A DNA stretch of 64,000 nt from Streptomyces pilosus (GCF_014649835.1 NZ_BMTU01000004.1:553052-617051); one strand, 5' to 3'; shown: positions 43,048 through 52,636, counted from the first letter of the stretch. Translations and numbers: made by a program. The notes: generated by a model from the letters alone, not told the origin.

Positions 43048-43817
43048 CGTTCCTCCTCCCGCGGTCCGTCCTGGTGCGTCGCGCTCCGGCGGCCCCGCGC
43101 CCACAGCACGGCCGGTGCCGCGAGCGCTGCCACCAGCACCGGAACCCCGGCCGGCAGGACCGGCAGCAGACCGAGTCCGAGGAGCACCGCGAGCCCGGCG
43201 ACGGCCCGTTCGGTGCCGGTCCGCAGCATCGGGGCGAGCAGCGCCAGGAAGACCGCGGGACCGGCCGCGTCCAGCCCCCACGCGTCGGTGTCCCCGATCG
43301 CCTCCGCGCCCAGCGCGCCGAACAGCGTGGTGAGGTTCCACAGGACGTACAGGCTGAGCCCGGTCACCACGAACCCGAGGCGGGCGCCGCGCCGGGTGGG
43401 CTGCGCGAGCGACACGGCGGCCGTCTCGTCGATGACCCACTGCGCGGCGAACGGCCGCACCGCCCGGGGCAGCGCCAGCAGCTGCGACAGGCGCAGTCCG
43501 TAGAAGGCGTTGCGCACCCCCAGGAAGAACGCGCCCGCGGCGGCGGTGAACGGGCCGCCCCCGGCGGCGAGCGCCCCCACCAGGGCGAACTGGGAGGCAC
43601 CGGTGAACACCAGCAGGCTCAGCGCACAGGTCTGGAGCAGGGTGAGCCCACTGCCCGCCGAGGTCACGCCGAAGGCGAACCCGGAGAGTCCGACGGCGAT
43701 CCCGACGCCGAGGGCGTCCCGTACGACGGCGCCGTCCGGCCTTCCTTCCGCACCGTCCGACTTCCCTCCCGCGTCGTCCCGTGGTTCCACGCGTGCTGCT
43801 GTCCGTTCCGTTGCCAC
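43044..43817 (-). CDS. azlC: AzlC-family branched-chain amino acid exporter large subunit
   Basis: This 257-residue membrane protein has the AzlC hallmark GLSGFAFGVTSAGSG, TGASQFALVGALAAGGG and LGVRNAFYGLRLSQLL. The start is uncertain: GTG 43817 gives a 38-residue soluble head, and GTG 43790 is the alternative. Either way it overlaps the upstream AraC-type gene, which is open in another frame to 43664. It is coupled to azlD. The regulator just upstream probably controls it. Confidence 0.85.
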   Translation of the reverse strand: MATERTAARVEPRDDAGGKSDGAEGRPDGAVVRDALGVGIAVGLSGFAFGVTSAGSGLTLLQTCALSLLVFTGASQFALVGALAAGGGPFTAAAGAFFLGVRNAFYGLRLSQLLALPRAVRPFAAQWVIDETAAVSLAQPTRRGARLGFVVTGLSLYVLWNLTTLFGALGAEAIGDTDAWGLDAAGPAVFLALLAPMLRTGTERAVAGLAVLLGLGLLPVLPAGVPVLVAALAAPAVLWARGRRSATHQDGPREEER

Positions 43818-44683
43818 GTCCCGGACGGTACGAGCAGGCCGCCGCCGGCGTCTTGTACGTTCTTGCGCTCGCGCTGGTAGGCGCCCGGGGGCACGCCGAC
43901 GATCCGGCTGAAGTGCCGGTTCAGGTGCGGCTGGTCGGTGAAGCCCACCGCGAGGGCCGCCTCCGACGGCGCCGTCCCCGCGTCCAGCAGCCGGCGGGCG
44001 TGCCGCACCCGCGCGTCGGTGAGCCAGGTGTGCGGCGGCATCCCGTAGGTGTCGCGGAAGGCGCGCAGCAGGGCGAAGGGGCCGGTACCGAGCTCGGCCG
44101 CCAGCCGTTCCAGCGCCGGCGGGTCGGCCATCCGCTCCTCCAGCACGGCACGGGCGCGTGCGGCGAGCCGGGCGCCCGCGGTGCGCACCTCGCGGCGCGG
44201 CAGCGTGCCCCCGTTCAGCCGGAGCAGCCGGGTGACCGCGACACGGAGCAGCGTGTCGGCGGCGAGCGCGTTGCCCTCGTCGGTGGCGCGCAGCACCTGG
44301 TGCACCAGGTGGACGGTGTACGGGTCGTCGAGGACGGGTGTCACGAACCCGGGTGTGCCGCGCAGCGTGGTGGTCTCGGCGGCGATCGCGGCCACCACCT
44401 CCGGCGAGGGGTACACCGCTCCGTACCGCCACCCCTCGGGGACGCCGGCCCGGCCGGTGTGCGGGGTGTCGGGGTTGACCAGCGCGAGGGAACCGGCACC
44501 CGCGTACTGGTCCCCGCTGCCGTGGTGGAAGACCTCCACCCCGTCGGCTATGGCGGCGATCACGAAGTGCTCGTGCGTGTGCCGGACGAACGTCTTGCGG
44601 ATGTAGCGGGCGCGCAGCAGGTCGACACCGGGCAGTTCCTCGTACTGCCAGTGCCGCGCTCGTTCCTTGCGCGATTCCGCCAT
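43664..44683 (-). CDS. AraC-family transcriptional regulator
   Basis: This 339-residue protein has an N-terminal cupin-like AraC_binding domain (FVRHTHEHFVIAAIADGVEVFHH) and two C-terminal helix-turn-helices (LERLAAELGTGPFALLRAFRDTYG and SEAALAVGFTDQPHLNRHFSRIVG). AraC proteins normally end shortly after GVPPGAYQRER. Here the frame continues about 65 residues and overlaps azlC by some 150 bases, with the AraC frame keeping high third-position GC in the overlap. It is likely the regulator of azlCD. It is divergent from lhr. Confidence 0.88.
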   Translation of the reverse strand: MAESRKERARHWQYEELPGVDLLRARYIRKTFVRHTHEHFVIAAIADGVEVFHHGSGDQYAGAGSLALVNPDTPHTGRAGVPEGWRYGAVYPSPEVVAAIAAETTTLRGTPGFVTPVLDDPYTVHLVHQVLRATDEGNALAADTLLRVAVTRLLRLNGGTLPRREVRTAGARLAARARAVLEERMADPPALERLAAELGTGPFALLRAFRDTYGMPPHTWLTDARVRHARRLLDAGTAPSEAALAVGFTDQPHLNRHFSRIVGVPPGAYQRERKNVQDAGGGLLVPSGTWQRNGQQHAWNHGTTREGSRTVRKEGRTAPSYGTPSASGSPSDSPGSPSA

Positions 44684-44768
44684 ACGGCCATTGTCACGCG
44701 GCCCCGGCACCCGCCCGCCCGCGGCCCGGCCCCGCCCGGTTGTCAGTGGCCGGGTGCACGATGGACGC

Positions 44769-47700
44769 ATGGTCAGCGATCCGCACCGGGCCCTCGACGG
44801 CTTCTCCCCCGCAACCCGCGGCTGGTTCACGGGGGCCTTCTCCGCGCCCACCGCCGCGCAGGCCGGTGCGTGGCGGGCCATCGGGGAGGGATCGGACGTG
44901 CTGGTGGTCGCCCCCACCGGCTCGGGGAAGACCCTGGCCGCCTTCCTCGCCGCCCTGGACCAGCTGGCCTCCACACCGCCGCCCGCCGATCCACGGAAGC
45001 GCTGCCGTGTGCTGTACGTCTCGCCGCTGAAGGCGCTCGCCGTGGACGTGGAGCGCAACCTCCGCAGCCCGCTGACCGGCATCCGCCAGGAGTCCGTGCG
45101 CCTGGGGCTGCCCGAGCCGGAGGTGAAGGTCGGCATCCGCTCCGGCGACACCCCTCCGGCGGAGCGGCGGGCCCTGGCGACCCGGCCGCCGGACATCCTG
45201 ATCACCACTCCGGAGTCGCTGTTCCTGATGCTGACGTCCGCCGCGCGGGACGCGCTGACGGGCGTGGAGACGGTGATCCTGGACGAGGTGCACGCGGTCG
45301 CGGGCACCAAGCGCGGCGCGCACCTCGCCCTCTCCCTGGAGCGGCTGGACGAGCTGCTGCCCCGCCCCGCCCGCCGCATCGGCCTCTCGGCGACCGTGCG
45401 TCCGGTGGACGAGGTGGCCCGGTTCCTCGCCCCCCGCGGCAAGGTGGAGATCGTTCAGCCGCCGTCGGGCAAGGAGTTCGACCTGTCCGTGGTGCTGCCG
45501 GTCGAGGACCTGGGCGAGCTGGGCGGGTCCCCGGTCGCCGACGGCTCGGAGGGGGCCGAGCGCCCGTCGATCTGGCCGCACGTGGAGGAGCGGATCACCG
45601 ATCTGGTGCAGTCGCACCGCTCGACCATCGTGTTCGCCAATTCCCGCCGCCTCGCCGAGCGCCTGTGCAACCGGCTCAACGAGATCGCCTACGAGCGGGC
45701 CACCGGGGAGCCGCTGGACGAGCAGCACTCCCCCGCCGAGCTGATGGGCGGTTCCGGGGCCGCCCAGGGCGCGCCCCCGGTCATCGCGCGGGCCCACCAC
45801 GGTTCGGTGTCCAAGGAGCAGCGCGCCCTGGTCGAGGAGGACCTGAAGGCGGGCCGGCTGCCCGCGGTCGTCGCCACCTCCAGTCTGGAGCTGGGCATCG
45901 ACATGGGCGCCGTCGACCTGGTGGTCCAGGTCGAGTCGCCGCCGTCGGTCGCCTCGGGGCTCCAGCGCGTCGGCCGGGCGGGGCACCAGGTGGGCGCGGT
46001 CTCCACGGGCGTGGTGTTCCCGAAGTACCGGGGCGACCTGGTGCAGTCGGCCGTGGTCACCGAGCGGATGCGCACGGGGGCCATCGAGGCCCTCCGCGTC
46101 CCCGCCAACCCGCTCGACGTCCTGGCCCAGCAGCTCGTCGCGATGACGTCCATGGACACCTGGCAGGTCGACGACCTGCTCGCCCTGGTCCGCCGGGCGG
46201 CCCCCTTCGCCTCCCTGCCCGAGTCGGCCTTCACCGGCGTCCTGGACATGCTCGCCGGCCGGTACCCGTCCGACGCCTTCGCCGAGCTGCGCCCGCGCGT
46301 GGTGTGGGACCGGGTCACGGGTGAGATCACCGGCCGCCCCGGCGCACAGCGCCTCGCCGTGACCTCAGGGGGCACGATCCCCGACCGGGGCCTGTTCGGG
46401 GTGTTCCTGGCGGGTGCCGACCCCAAGAAGGGCGGCGGCCGGGTCGGTGAGCTCGACGAGGAGATGGTCTACGAGTCGCGCGTGGGCGACGTCTTCACCC
46501 TCGGCACCAGTTCGTGGCGCATCGAGGACATCACGCGCGACCGGGTCCTGGTCTCCCCCGCGCCGGGCGTGCCGGGCCGGCTGCCGTTCTGGAAGGGCGA
46601 CCAGCTGGGCCGTCCGCTGGAGCTGGGCCGCGCGGTGGGCGCCTTCCTGCGCGAGGTGGGCTCGCAGTCGAGGGAGGACGCCCGGCTGCGACTCCTCACG
46701 GCGGGACTGGACGCCTGGGCCGCGGACAACGTGCTGTCCTACCTCGACGAACAGCGCGAGGCCTGCGGCCATGTCCCCGACGACCGCACCATCGTCGTCG
46801 AGCGCTTCCGTGACGAGCTGGGCGACTGGCGGGTCGTCGTGCACTCCCCGTTCGGCGCCCAGGTGCACGCCCCGTGGGCGCTCGCGCTCGGCGCCCGCCT
46901 CTCCGAGCGGTACGGCATGGACGCCCAGGTGATGCACGCCGACGACGGGATCGTGCTGCGCCTGCCGGACGCCGACCTGATGAGTCTCGACCTGCTCGAC
47001 CAGGACCCGGTGAAGGCCGGCAGCGAGTACGACGGCGACCAGGCCCCCGTGGGGGCCGCGGACGTCGTCTTCGACAAGGGCGAGGTCGACCAGGTCGTCA
47101 CCGACCAGGTGGGCGGTTCGGCGCTGTTCGCGTCCCGGTTCCGCGAGTGCGCCGCCCGCGCGCTGCTGCTGCCGCGCCGCAACCCCGGCCGGCGCACCCC
47201 GCTGTGGCAGCAGCGCCAGCGTGCCTCGCAGCTGCTCCAGGTGGCCGGGGAGTTCGGCTCGTTCCCGATCGTCCTGGAGGCGGTGCGCGAATGCCTCCAG
47301 GACGTCTTCGACGTGCCCGGGCTGGTCGAGCTGATGGGCGACCTGGAGTCCCGCAAGGTGCGTCTGGTGGAGGTCACCACCCCGGAGCCGTCGCCGTTCG
47401 CCCGCTCCCTCCTCTTCGGGTACGTCGCCCAGTTCCTGTACGAGGGCGACTCCCCGCTCGCCGAGCGCCGCGCCGCCGCGCTGTCGCTGGACTCACGGCT
47501 GCTCGCCGAGCTGCTCGGCCAGGCCGAGCTGCGCGAACTGCTCGACGCCGAGGTGCTGACCGAGCTGGAGCGGGAACTGCAGTGGCTCACCGAGGACCGG
47601 CGCGTCAAGGACGCGGAGGGCGTCGCCGACCTGCTGCGGCTGCTGGGCCCGCTCACCGACGGCGAACTCGCCGAGCGCGGCGCCGATCCGCAGTGGGCGC

Positions 47701-49610
47701 GGGAGCTCGCCGCCGCGCGGCGCGCCATCCGGGTGCGGGTGGCCGGCGCCGACCACTGGGCGGCGGTCGAGGACGCCGGCCGGCTGCGGGACGCGCTGGG
47801 CACGGCGCTGCCGGTGGGTGTGCCGGAGGCGTTCACCGAACCCGTCAAGGACCCCCTCGGAGACCTTCTCGCGCGGTACGCGCGCACGCACGGCCCGTTC
47901 ACCTCGGCCACGGCGGCGGGCCGCTTCGGCCTGGGCGTGGCGGTCACCGAGGGCGCTCTGCAGCGGCTTTCCGCGGCCGGCCGGGTCGTGCAGGGGGAGT
48001 TCCATCCCGCCGGGATCGGACAGGAGTGGTGCGACGCCGCCGTGCTGCGCAGGCTGCGCCGCCGTTCCCTGGCCGCGCTGCGGCACGAGCTGGAACCGGT
48101 GCCGCCGGCCTCGCTCGCCCAGTTCCTCCCCCAGTGGCAGCACATCGGCAAGGGCCACTCCCTGCGCGGTGTCGACGGCCTGGTGCGGGCCGTCGAGCAG
48201 TTGCAGGGCGCCTCGGTGCCCGCGTCCGCGCTGGAGAAACTGGTCCTGCCGGCACGGGTGGCGAGCTACGCGCCGGCGATGCTGGACGAGCTCACGGCCT
48301 CCGGGGAGGTGGTGTGGGCGGGTGCCGGTTCGCTCCCGGGCAAGGACGGCTGGGTCTCCCTGTACCTCGCCGACGCGGCACCGCTGCTGCTGCCGGCCCC
48401 GCTCCCGCTGGAGCTCACCGCACTCCACCAGTCCGTCCTGGACTCCCTGACCGGCGGATACGGTCTGTTCTTCCGCCAGATCGCCGACCAGGTCCGGGCC
48501 ACCACGCACCCGGAGGCCACCGACCCCCAGCTGGCCGACGCCCTGTGGGACCTCGTCTGGTCCGGGCGGCTGACCAACGACACCCTCTCCCCCCTGCGCT
48601 CCCTGCTGGGCTCCGGCCGCACGGCGGGCTCCACCGCGCACCGGGCCAAGCGCGCGGTCCCGCGCGGGCGCTACGGCTCGCTCACCGCGGCCGCCCGTAC
48701 CGCCTCGCGCACGGGGCCGCCGACCGTCGCCGGACGCTGGTCCCTGGTCCCGGACCGGGAGGCCGACCCGACCGTCCGCGCGCACGCGCTGGCGCACACC
48801 CTGCTGGACCGGCACGGTGTGGTGACCCGGGGGGCGGTCTCCGCGGAGGGTGTCGAGGGCGGCTTCTCGGCGACGTACCGCGTCCTGGCGGCGTTCGAGG
48901 AGACCGGCCAGGCCCGCCGCGGTTATGTGGTGGAGGGCCTGGGCGCCGCCCAGTTCGCGATGGACGGCGCCGTGGACCGCCTGCGCGCGGCGGCCAACGC
49001 CCGCGAGCGGGCCGGCGGCATGCCGGCCGCGGACCTGCCCGTCCCGTTCGACGGCGGCCCGGGGCACGACGGCCCGGAGGATTCCGTGTTCCCCCCTCCG
49101 TCGCCGGGCGACCACGTCTCCCCGCGCGACCGGGCCGCCCAGGCCCCACCGCCCTGGCAGAACGGCGGTGGTCCGTCGTACGACCCCTTCGCCGGCCGGC
49201 GTACCGGGCCGGACCGCTCGGGGCGCGCCGTCGTCCTGGCCGCCGCCGACCCGGCGAACGCCTACGGTGCCGCGCTGGGCTGGCCGGAACCTCCGACCGG
49301 AGCCGGGCACAAGCCCGGCCGCAAGGCGGGCTCCCTGGTGGTGCTGGTGGACGGCGAGCTGACGCTCTACATGGAGCGCGGCGGCAAGACACTGCTGGTC
49401 TGGCCCGCGGCGGACGCCGGCGAACCGTCCGACGACCCCCGCCTCCCGGCCGCCGCCGAGGCCCTCGCCGGCGCCGCCCGCGCGGGTTCCCTCGGCACGG
49501 TCACGGTGGAGCGGATCAACGGATCCCCGGCCCTGACGTCCCCCCTGGGCGCCCTCCTGGAGAACGCCGGTTTCGTGGCCACCCCCCGGGGCCTGCGCCT
49601 GCGCGCCTGA
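44769..49610 (+). CDS. lhr: large ATP-dependent helicase Lhr
   Basis: Lhr is a superfamily 2 3'-to-5' helicase linked to DNA repair. The 1613-residue protein has Walker A APTGSGKT (residues 48-55) and the DEVH box at 172-175. SATVRP, the helicase C-terminal motif ASSLELGIDMGAVDLVVQ and QRVGRAGHQ follow. The Lhr winged-helix/WH2 core and the long C-terminal extension typical of full-length bacterial Lhr are present. A Gly/Pro-rich insert (about 1430-1480) lies near the end. ATG 44769 gives the conserved beginning (ALDGFSPATRGWF). It is followed by the nei-type glycosylase, consistent with a repair pair. Confidence 0.96.
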   Translation: MVSDPHRALDGFSPATRGWFTGAFSAPTAAQAGAWRAIGEGSDVLVVAPTGSGKTLAAFLAALDQLASTPPPADPRKRCRVLYVSPLKALAVDVERNLRSPLTGIRQESVRLGLPEPEVKVGIRSGDTPPAERRALATRPPDILITTPESLFLMLTSAARDALTGVETVILDEVHAVAGTKRGAHLALSLERLDELLPRPARRIGLSATVRPVDEVARFLAPRGKVEIVQPPSGKEFDLSVVLPVEDLGELGGSPVADGSEGAERPSIWPHVEERITDLVQSHRSTIVFANSRRLAERLCNRLNEIAYERATGEPLDEQHSPAELMGGSGAAQGAPPVIARAHHGSVSKEQRALVEEDLKAGRLPAVVATSSLELGIDMGAVDLVVQVESPPSVASGLQRVGRAGHQVGAVSTGVVFPKYRGDLVQSAVVTERMRTGAIEALRVPANPLDVLAQQLVAMTSMDTWQVDDLLALVRRAAPFASLPESAFTGVLDMLAGRYPSDAFAELRPRVVWDRVTGEITGRPGAQRLAVTSGGTIPDRGLFGVFLAGADPKKGGGRVGELDEEMVYESRVGDVFTLGTSSWRIEDITRDRVLVSPAPGVPGRLPFWKGDQLGRPLELGRAVGAFLREVGSQSREDARLRLLTAGLDAWAADNVLSYLDEQREACGHVPDDRTIVVERFRDELGDWRVVVHSPFGAQVHAPWALALGARLSERYGMDAQVMHADDGIVLRLPDADLMSLDLLDQDPVKAGSEYDGDQAPVGAADVVFDKGEVDQVVTDQVGGSALFASRFRECAARALLLPRRNPGRRTPLWQQRQRASQLLQVAGEFGSFPIVLEAVRECLQDVFDVPGLVELMGDLESRKVRLVEVTTPEPSPFARSLLFGYVAQFLYEGDSPLAERRAAALSLDSRLLAELLGQAELRELLDAEVLTELERELQWLTEDRRVKDAEGVADLLRLLGPLTDGELAERGADPQWARELAAARRAIRVRVAGADHWAAVEDAGRLRDALGTALPVGVPEAFTEPVKDPLGDLLARYARTHGPFTSATAAGRFGLGVAVTEGALQRLSAAGRVVQGEFHPAGIGQEWCDAAVLRRLRRRSLAALRHELEPVPPASLAQFLPQWQHIGKGHSLRGVDGLVRAVEQLQGASVPASALEKLVLPARVASYAPAMLDELTASGEVVWAGAGSLPGKDGWVSLYLADAAPLLLPAPLPLELTALHQSVLDSLTGGYGLFFRQIADQVRATTHPEATDPQLADALWDLVWSGRLTNDTLSPLRSLLGSGRTAGSTAHRAKRAVPRGRYGSLTAAARTASRTGPPTVAGRWSLVPDREADPTVRAHALAHTLLDRHGVVTRGAVSAEGVEGGFSATYRVLAAFEETGQARRGYVVEGLGAAQFAMDGAVDRLRAAANARERAGGMPAADLPVPFDGGPGHDGPEDSVFPPPSPGDHVSPRDRAAQAPPPWQNGGGPSYDPFAGRRTGPDRSGRAVVLAAADPANAYGAALGWPEPPTGAGHKPGRKAGSLVVLVDGELTLYMERGGKTLLVWPAADAGEPSDDPRLPAAAEALAGAARAGSLGTVTVERINGSPALTSPLGALLENAGFVATPRGLRLRA

Positions 49611-49621
49611 CCCGGCGTGTA

Positions 49622-49688
49622 CCCGACCGGCGCGCGCCCGAGGACCGCCCGGCACGCCCGACCGGCGGGCGCCCGAGACCGCCCGGCA
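49622..49688. repeat. tandem duplicate in the lhr-nei spacer
   Basis: Two imperfect copies of a unit of about 35 bases (cccgaccggcgcgcgcccga..., 49622 and 49657) lie side by side after lhr. They are followed by a shorter direct repeat (ggcggacccacggcg) at about 49700-49735. This looks like slippage-prone non-coding sequence. Confidence 0.6.
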
Positions 49689-49774
49689 CACCCGCACGGC
49701 GGCGGACCCACGGCGGCGGGCGGCGGACCCACGGCGCCCCGCCCCCGTCCGGCGCGGCATGCCACTCTTGACGC

Positions 49775-50599
49775 ATGCCTGAAGGAGACACGGTGTGGCA
49801 GGCCGCGCGACGGCTGCACGACGCCCTCGCGGGCCGGGTGCTGACCCGCAGCGACCTCCGGGTGCCCCGGTTCGCCACGGCCGACCTCACCGGCCGCACC
49901 GTCCTGGACGTCACCCCGCGCGGCAAGCACCTGCTGACCCGCGTCGAGGGTGGCCTGACCCTGCACTCGCACCTGCGGATGGACGGCTCCTGGCGGGTGT
50001 ACGCCGACGGGCAGCGCTGGAACGGCGGCCCCGCCCACCAGATCCGCGCGATCCTCGGCACCACCGATCAGACGGCTGTCGGCTACCGGCTGCCCGTCCT
50101 GGAACTGCTGCGCACCGCCGACGAGGACCGCGCGGTCGGCCATCTGGGACCCGACCTCCTGGGCCCCGACTGGGACCCCGGCCTCGCTCTGGCCAACCTG
50201 ACGGAGGACCCGGCCCGCCCGCTCGGCGAGGCGCTCCTCGACCAGCGCAACCTCGCCGGTGTTGGCAATGTCTTCAAGTGCGAACTGTGCTTCCTGCTCG
50301 GCGTCACCCCCTGGCTCCCCGTGGGGAAGCTCCCCGCCGACCGAGCCGCCAAGGTCGCGGAACTGGCCAGGAAGCTGCTGGAGTTCAACCGGGAACGCCC
50401 GGTCCGCAACACGACGGGCCGCCGCGGCCAGGACCTCTACGTGTACGGCCGCGCCCGCCGCCCGTGCCTGCGCTGCGGCACCCCGATCCGTCTCGCCGAC
50501 CAGGGCGACGGCTCCCGGGAGCGGCCCACGTACTGGTGCCCCACCTGCCAGCCGGGCCCGGCCCCCGCAGGCGGACGACGGGGCGGCCTCCCCCGCTGA
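49775..50599 (+). CDS. nei: Fpg/Nei family DNA glycosylase/AP lyase
   Basis: This endonuclease VIII-like enzyme removes oxidised bases. The 274-residue protein starts MPEGDTVWQAARRL, giving the catalytic Pro2 and Glu3 after Met removal. The H2TH region is LLDQRNLAGVGNVFKCE. The C-terminal zinc finger is CLRCGTPI...YWCPTCQ, preceded by a GQDLYVYGRA turn. The TVW after MPEGD points to the Nei2-type actinobacterial subgroup rather than Fpg. It directly follows lhr and has its own Shine-Dalgarno (GAAGGAG overlaps the start region). Confidence 0.93.
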   Translation: MPEGDTVWQAARRLHDALAGRVLTRSDLRVPRFATADLTGRTVLDVTPRGKHLLTRVEGGLTLHSHLRMDGSWRVYADGQRWNGGPAHQIRAILGTTDQTAVGYRLPVLELLRTADEDRAVGHLGPDLLGPDWDPGLALANLTEDPARPLGEALLDQRNLAGVGNVFKCELCFLLGVTPWLPVGKLPADRAAKVAELARKLLEFNRERPVRNTTGRRGQDLYVYGRARRPCLRCGTPIRLADQGDGSRERPTYWCPTCQPGPAPAGGRRGGLPR

Positions 50600-50637
50600 C
50601 CCCCGCCCGCGCGCGACGGACCGGACGAGCCGTCACG

Positions 50638-50925
50638 TCACCTGGTGCCGCGCCCGCGCGAGCGCCACGCACGCCGCCAGCGCCCCGCCGCGAGCGCCCC
50701 CTGCGCCCGCGCCTTGGGCGTGCAGTGCACCGGCAGCACACTGAGCCCCCACCCGCCGGCCGCGACCGCCCCTTCCAGGGCGCCGCCATCGGGCGCCAGC
50801 ACCAGCCGCGCCACCGCCCACCACCACAGCGCCCCGAGCCCGACGACGGCCCACCGGCGCGCGCCCCGGCCCGGCGTCACACCTCCCGCACCCGAACCGC
50901 GGTCACCGGGGCCCGCGGCTCCCAC
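50638..50925 (-). CDS. small hypothetical protein downstream of dps
   Basis: This 95-residue protein has no recognised family. It has a basic head, a Trp-rich hydrophobic segment (WAVVGLGALWWWAVARLVLA), a glycine-rich middle with a possible second hydrophobic segment, and a strongly basic Arg tail. The GTG start lies 7 bases after the dps stop, implying cotranscription with dps. This is the main support for it being real. Confidence 0.5.
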   Translation of the reverse strand: MGAAGPGDRGSGAGGVTPGRGARRWAVVGLGALWWWAVARLVLAPDGGALEGAVAAGGWGLSVLPVHCTPKARAQGALAAGRWRRAWRSRGRGTR

Positions 50926-50932
50926 GGTCGGT

Positions 50933-51403
50933 TCACCCGTTCTCCGCCTGGAACATCCAGTGCTGCTTCTCCAGGTCCCCGGTGATCGCGATGAGGATGT
51001 CCTGGCTCACCGGGTCCGGCTCCTCGGTCGACGTCACCCGCTCACGCATGCGCGCGATCACCGCGCCCAGGGCGTCCACCATCGCGCTCACCGCGGCCGA
51101 GTCGTCGACCCAGCCCTCCGGTGTCACTCCGATCCCGCTGCCCACGGCCACCGTCGCGGCACGCCCGTCGGGCGAGACACCCAGAGCCGCGGCCCGCTCG
51201 GCGACGGTGTCGGAGTGCGTGCGCGCCAGCGCCACGACCTCGTCGAGCTGGAGGTGCACGGAGCGGAAGCGTGGCCCGACCACGTTCCAGTGGATCTGCT
51301 TCGCCACCAGGGCGAGGTCCACCAGATCGACCAGGGCGCCCTGCAGCGCCTCGGACACGGTCTTCAGGTTCTCGTCGGACAACGGGCTCTTCACGACGTA
51401 CAT
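50933..51403 (-). CDS. dps: Dps-family ferritin-like DNA-protecting protein
   Basis: Dps oxidises and stores iron with peroxide and protects DNA. The 156-residue protein has the inter-subunit ferroxidase motif KQIHWNVVGPRFRSVHLQLDE (His38, His50, Asp54 and Glu55). The conserved C-terminal helix DILIAITGDLEKQHWMF is also present. There is no long Lys/Ala tail at either end, so DNA binding may be weak. S. coelicolor has several dps genes; by position I would expect this to be the recA-region paralogue called dpsB, but I could not check. Confidence 0.93.
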   Translation of the reverse strand: MYVVKSPLSDENLKTVSEALQGALVDLVDLALVAKQIHWNVVGPRFRSVHLQLDEVVALARTHSDTVAERAAALGVSPDGRAATVAVGSGIGVTPEGWVDDSAAVSAMVDALGAVIARMRERVTSTEEPDPVSQDILIAITGDLEKQHWMFQAENG

Positions 51404-51476
51404 CCGCACCTCCGTGGCTGACCCCCGCCTCGTCCTTCCACGATGACGGCCGCCCGCCCCACCGGCAAACGCACAC

Positions 51477-51527
51477 GGGGTGCCGCGCGCGGCGGTCCCG
51501 GGACGCGAAAAACCCCGGCGGCACCCC
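51477..51527 (-). terminator. terminator between clgR and dps
   Basis: GGGGTGCCG and CGGCACCCC pair as outer arms, and CCGGG/CCCGG as an inner stem around an A-rich loop. It lies between the clgR stop and the dps start on the same strand, so it likely separates the two transcripts. Confidence 0.5.
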
Positions 51528-51600
51528 TCCGGATCTTCCGGACGGGCCCCTACCGGGGCATCCCACACCCTTCACGCCGCTCGGGCGCTGAACACCGCGC

Positions 51601-51981
51601 CTACGCGGCGACGACGTCCACCGCCTCGGCGGGCGCCTTGATGGTCACCCGTTCCGGTGGCACACCGGTCACCGAGACGGAACCCAGCATCGGGCGAACC
51701 GGCGTGGGTACGGGCTCGCTGGGGGTCGCTGCAGCAGACTGGGCCAGCTCGGCGAGGGCGAGCTCGTCGCTCACTTCCCGCATGAGCTCGGACATCCGTA
51801 CGTCCAACGCGTCGCAGATGGCGGAGAGCAGTTCGGAGGAAGCCTCCTTCTGCCCCCGCTCCACCTCGGAGAGATAGCCGAGTGAGACTCGGGCGGACGA
51901 GGAGACTTCGCGCAGAGTACGGCCCTGGCGCTGGCGCTGCCGACGCAGCACGTCACCCAGCAGGCGACGGAGCAGAATCAT
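51601..51981 (-). CDS. clgR: XRE-family regulator ClgR (activator of Clp protease genes)
   Basis: ClgR activates clp and other stress genes and is itself degraded by Clp protease. The 126-residue protein has a classic helix-turn-helix ([26 protein letters not shown]). A linker and a C terminus ending in Val-Ala-Ala follow. Two terminal alanines are known to mark Streptomyces ClgR for ClpP proteolysis. The ATG at 51981 has GGGAGCC upstream and begins [16 protein letters not shown] as in the family. Its place next to cinA and pgsA is conserved across actinobacteria. Confidence 0.92.
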   Translation of the reverse strand: MILLRRLLGDVLRRQRQRQGRTLREVSSSARVSLGYLSEVERGQKEASSELLSAICDALDVRMSELMREVSDELALAELAQSAAATPSEPVPTPVRPMLGSVSVTGVPPERVTIKAPAEAVDVVAA

Positions 51982-52090
51982 CGGTGGCTCCCTCCTCGGA
52001 CCGCGTAGCCGCATCCTTCACGCCCCACCGTACCGCCTTGCGCCGCGGCCGTGCGGGGAGCGATGTCGTGTTCACTCAGGGCTGCAAACA

Positions 52091-52636
52091 TCAAAACCCC
52101 CCGTTCCGTTCCGTATCCTGTGCCCGCTCATTCCCGGTCTGTTCGCCCACAAGCTCCGTCAAAAGCAGTTCCAGTACGCTCCGTACACTCTCCATACGAA
52201 TTTCCGCACGGTCGCCGTTCAACCGCAGACGCTCCACTTTTCCGCCGCCGGCGGAAGCGGAACCCGCCCGCGCGGGCCCGGCCACCGCCACGAAAACCGT
52301 CCCGACGTCCTGGCCGTCCTGCGGGTCCGGACCGGCGACGCCGGTGGTGGCGATGCCCCAGTCGGCGCCCAGCGCCTCCCGGACGCCCGCCGCCATCCGG
52401 GCCGCCACCTGCGGATCCACCGCCCCCCGCTCGGCCAGCAGAGTGGCCTCCACACCGAGCAGCCGGTGCTTCAGCTCCGTGGCGTAGGCCGTCACCGAGC
52501 CCCGGAAGACCTTGGAGGCCCCCGGTACCGCGGTGATCTCCGCCGCCACCAGACCACCGGTCAACGACTCGGCGACGGCGAGCGTCTCACCGTTCACAGT
52601 GAGTAGTCGCACCACGTCGGTGGCCGTGGAACTCAC
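52091..52636 (-). CDS. cinA: CinA C-terminal domain protein (NMN amidohydrolase-like)
   Basis: This 181-residue PncC/CinA-C domain protein deamidates nicotinamide mononucleotide in the characterised members. Family motifs present are TLAVAESLTGGLVAAEITAVPGAS, GSVTAYATELKHRLLGV and IATTGVAGPDPQDGQDVGTVFVAV. The N-terminal CinA domain is absent, as usual in actinobacteria. The GTG start overlaps the pgsA stop (GTGA). It is the last gene of a rimO-pgsA-cinA chain joined by four-base overlaps. Confidence 0.93.
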   Translation of the reverse strand: MSSTATDVVRLLTVNGETLAVAESLTGGLVAAEITAVPGASKVFRGSVTAYATELKHRLLGVEATLLAERGAVDPQVAARMAAGVREALGADWGIATTGVAGPDPQDGQDVGTVFVAVAGPARAGSASAGGGKVERLRLNGDRAEIRMESVRSVLELLLTELVGEQTGNERAQDTERNGGF

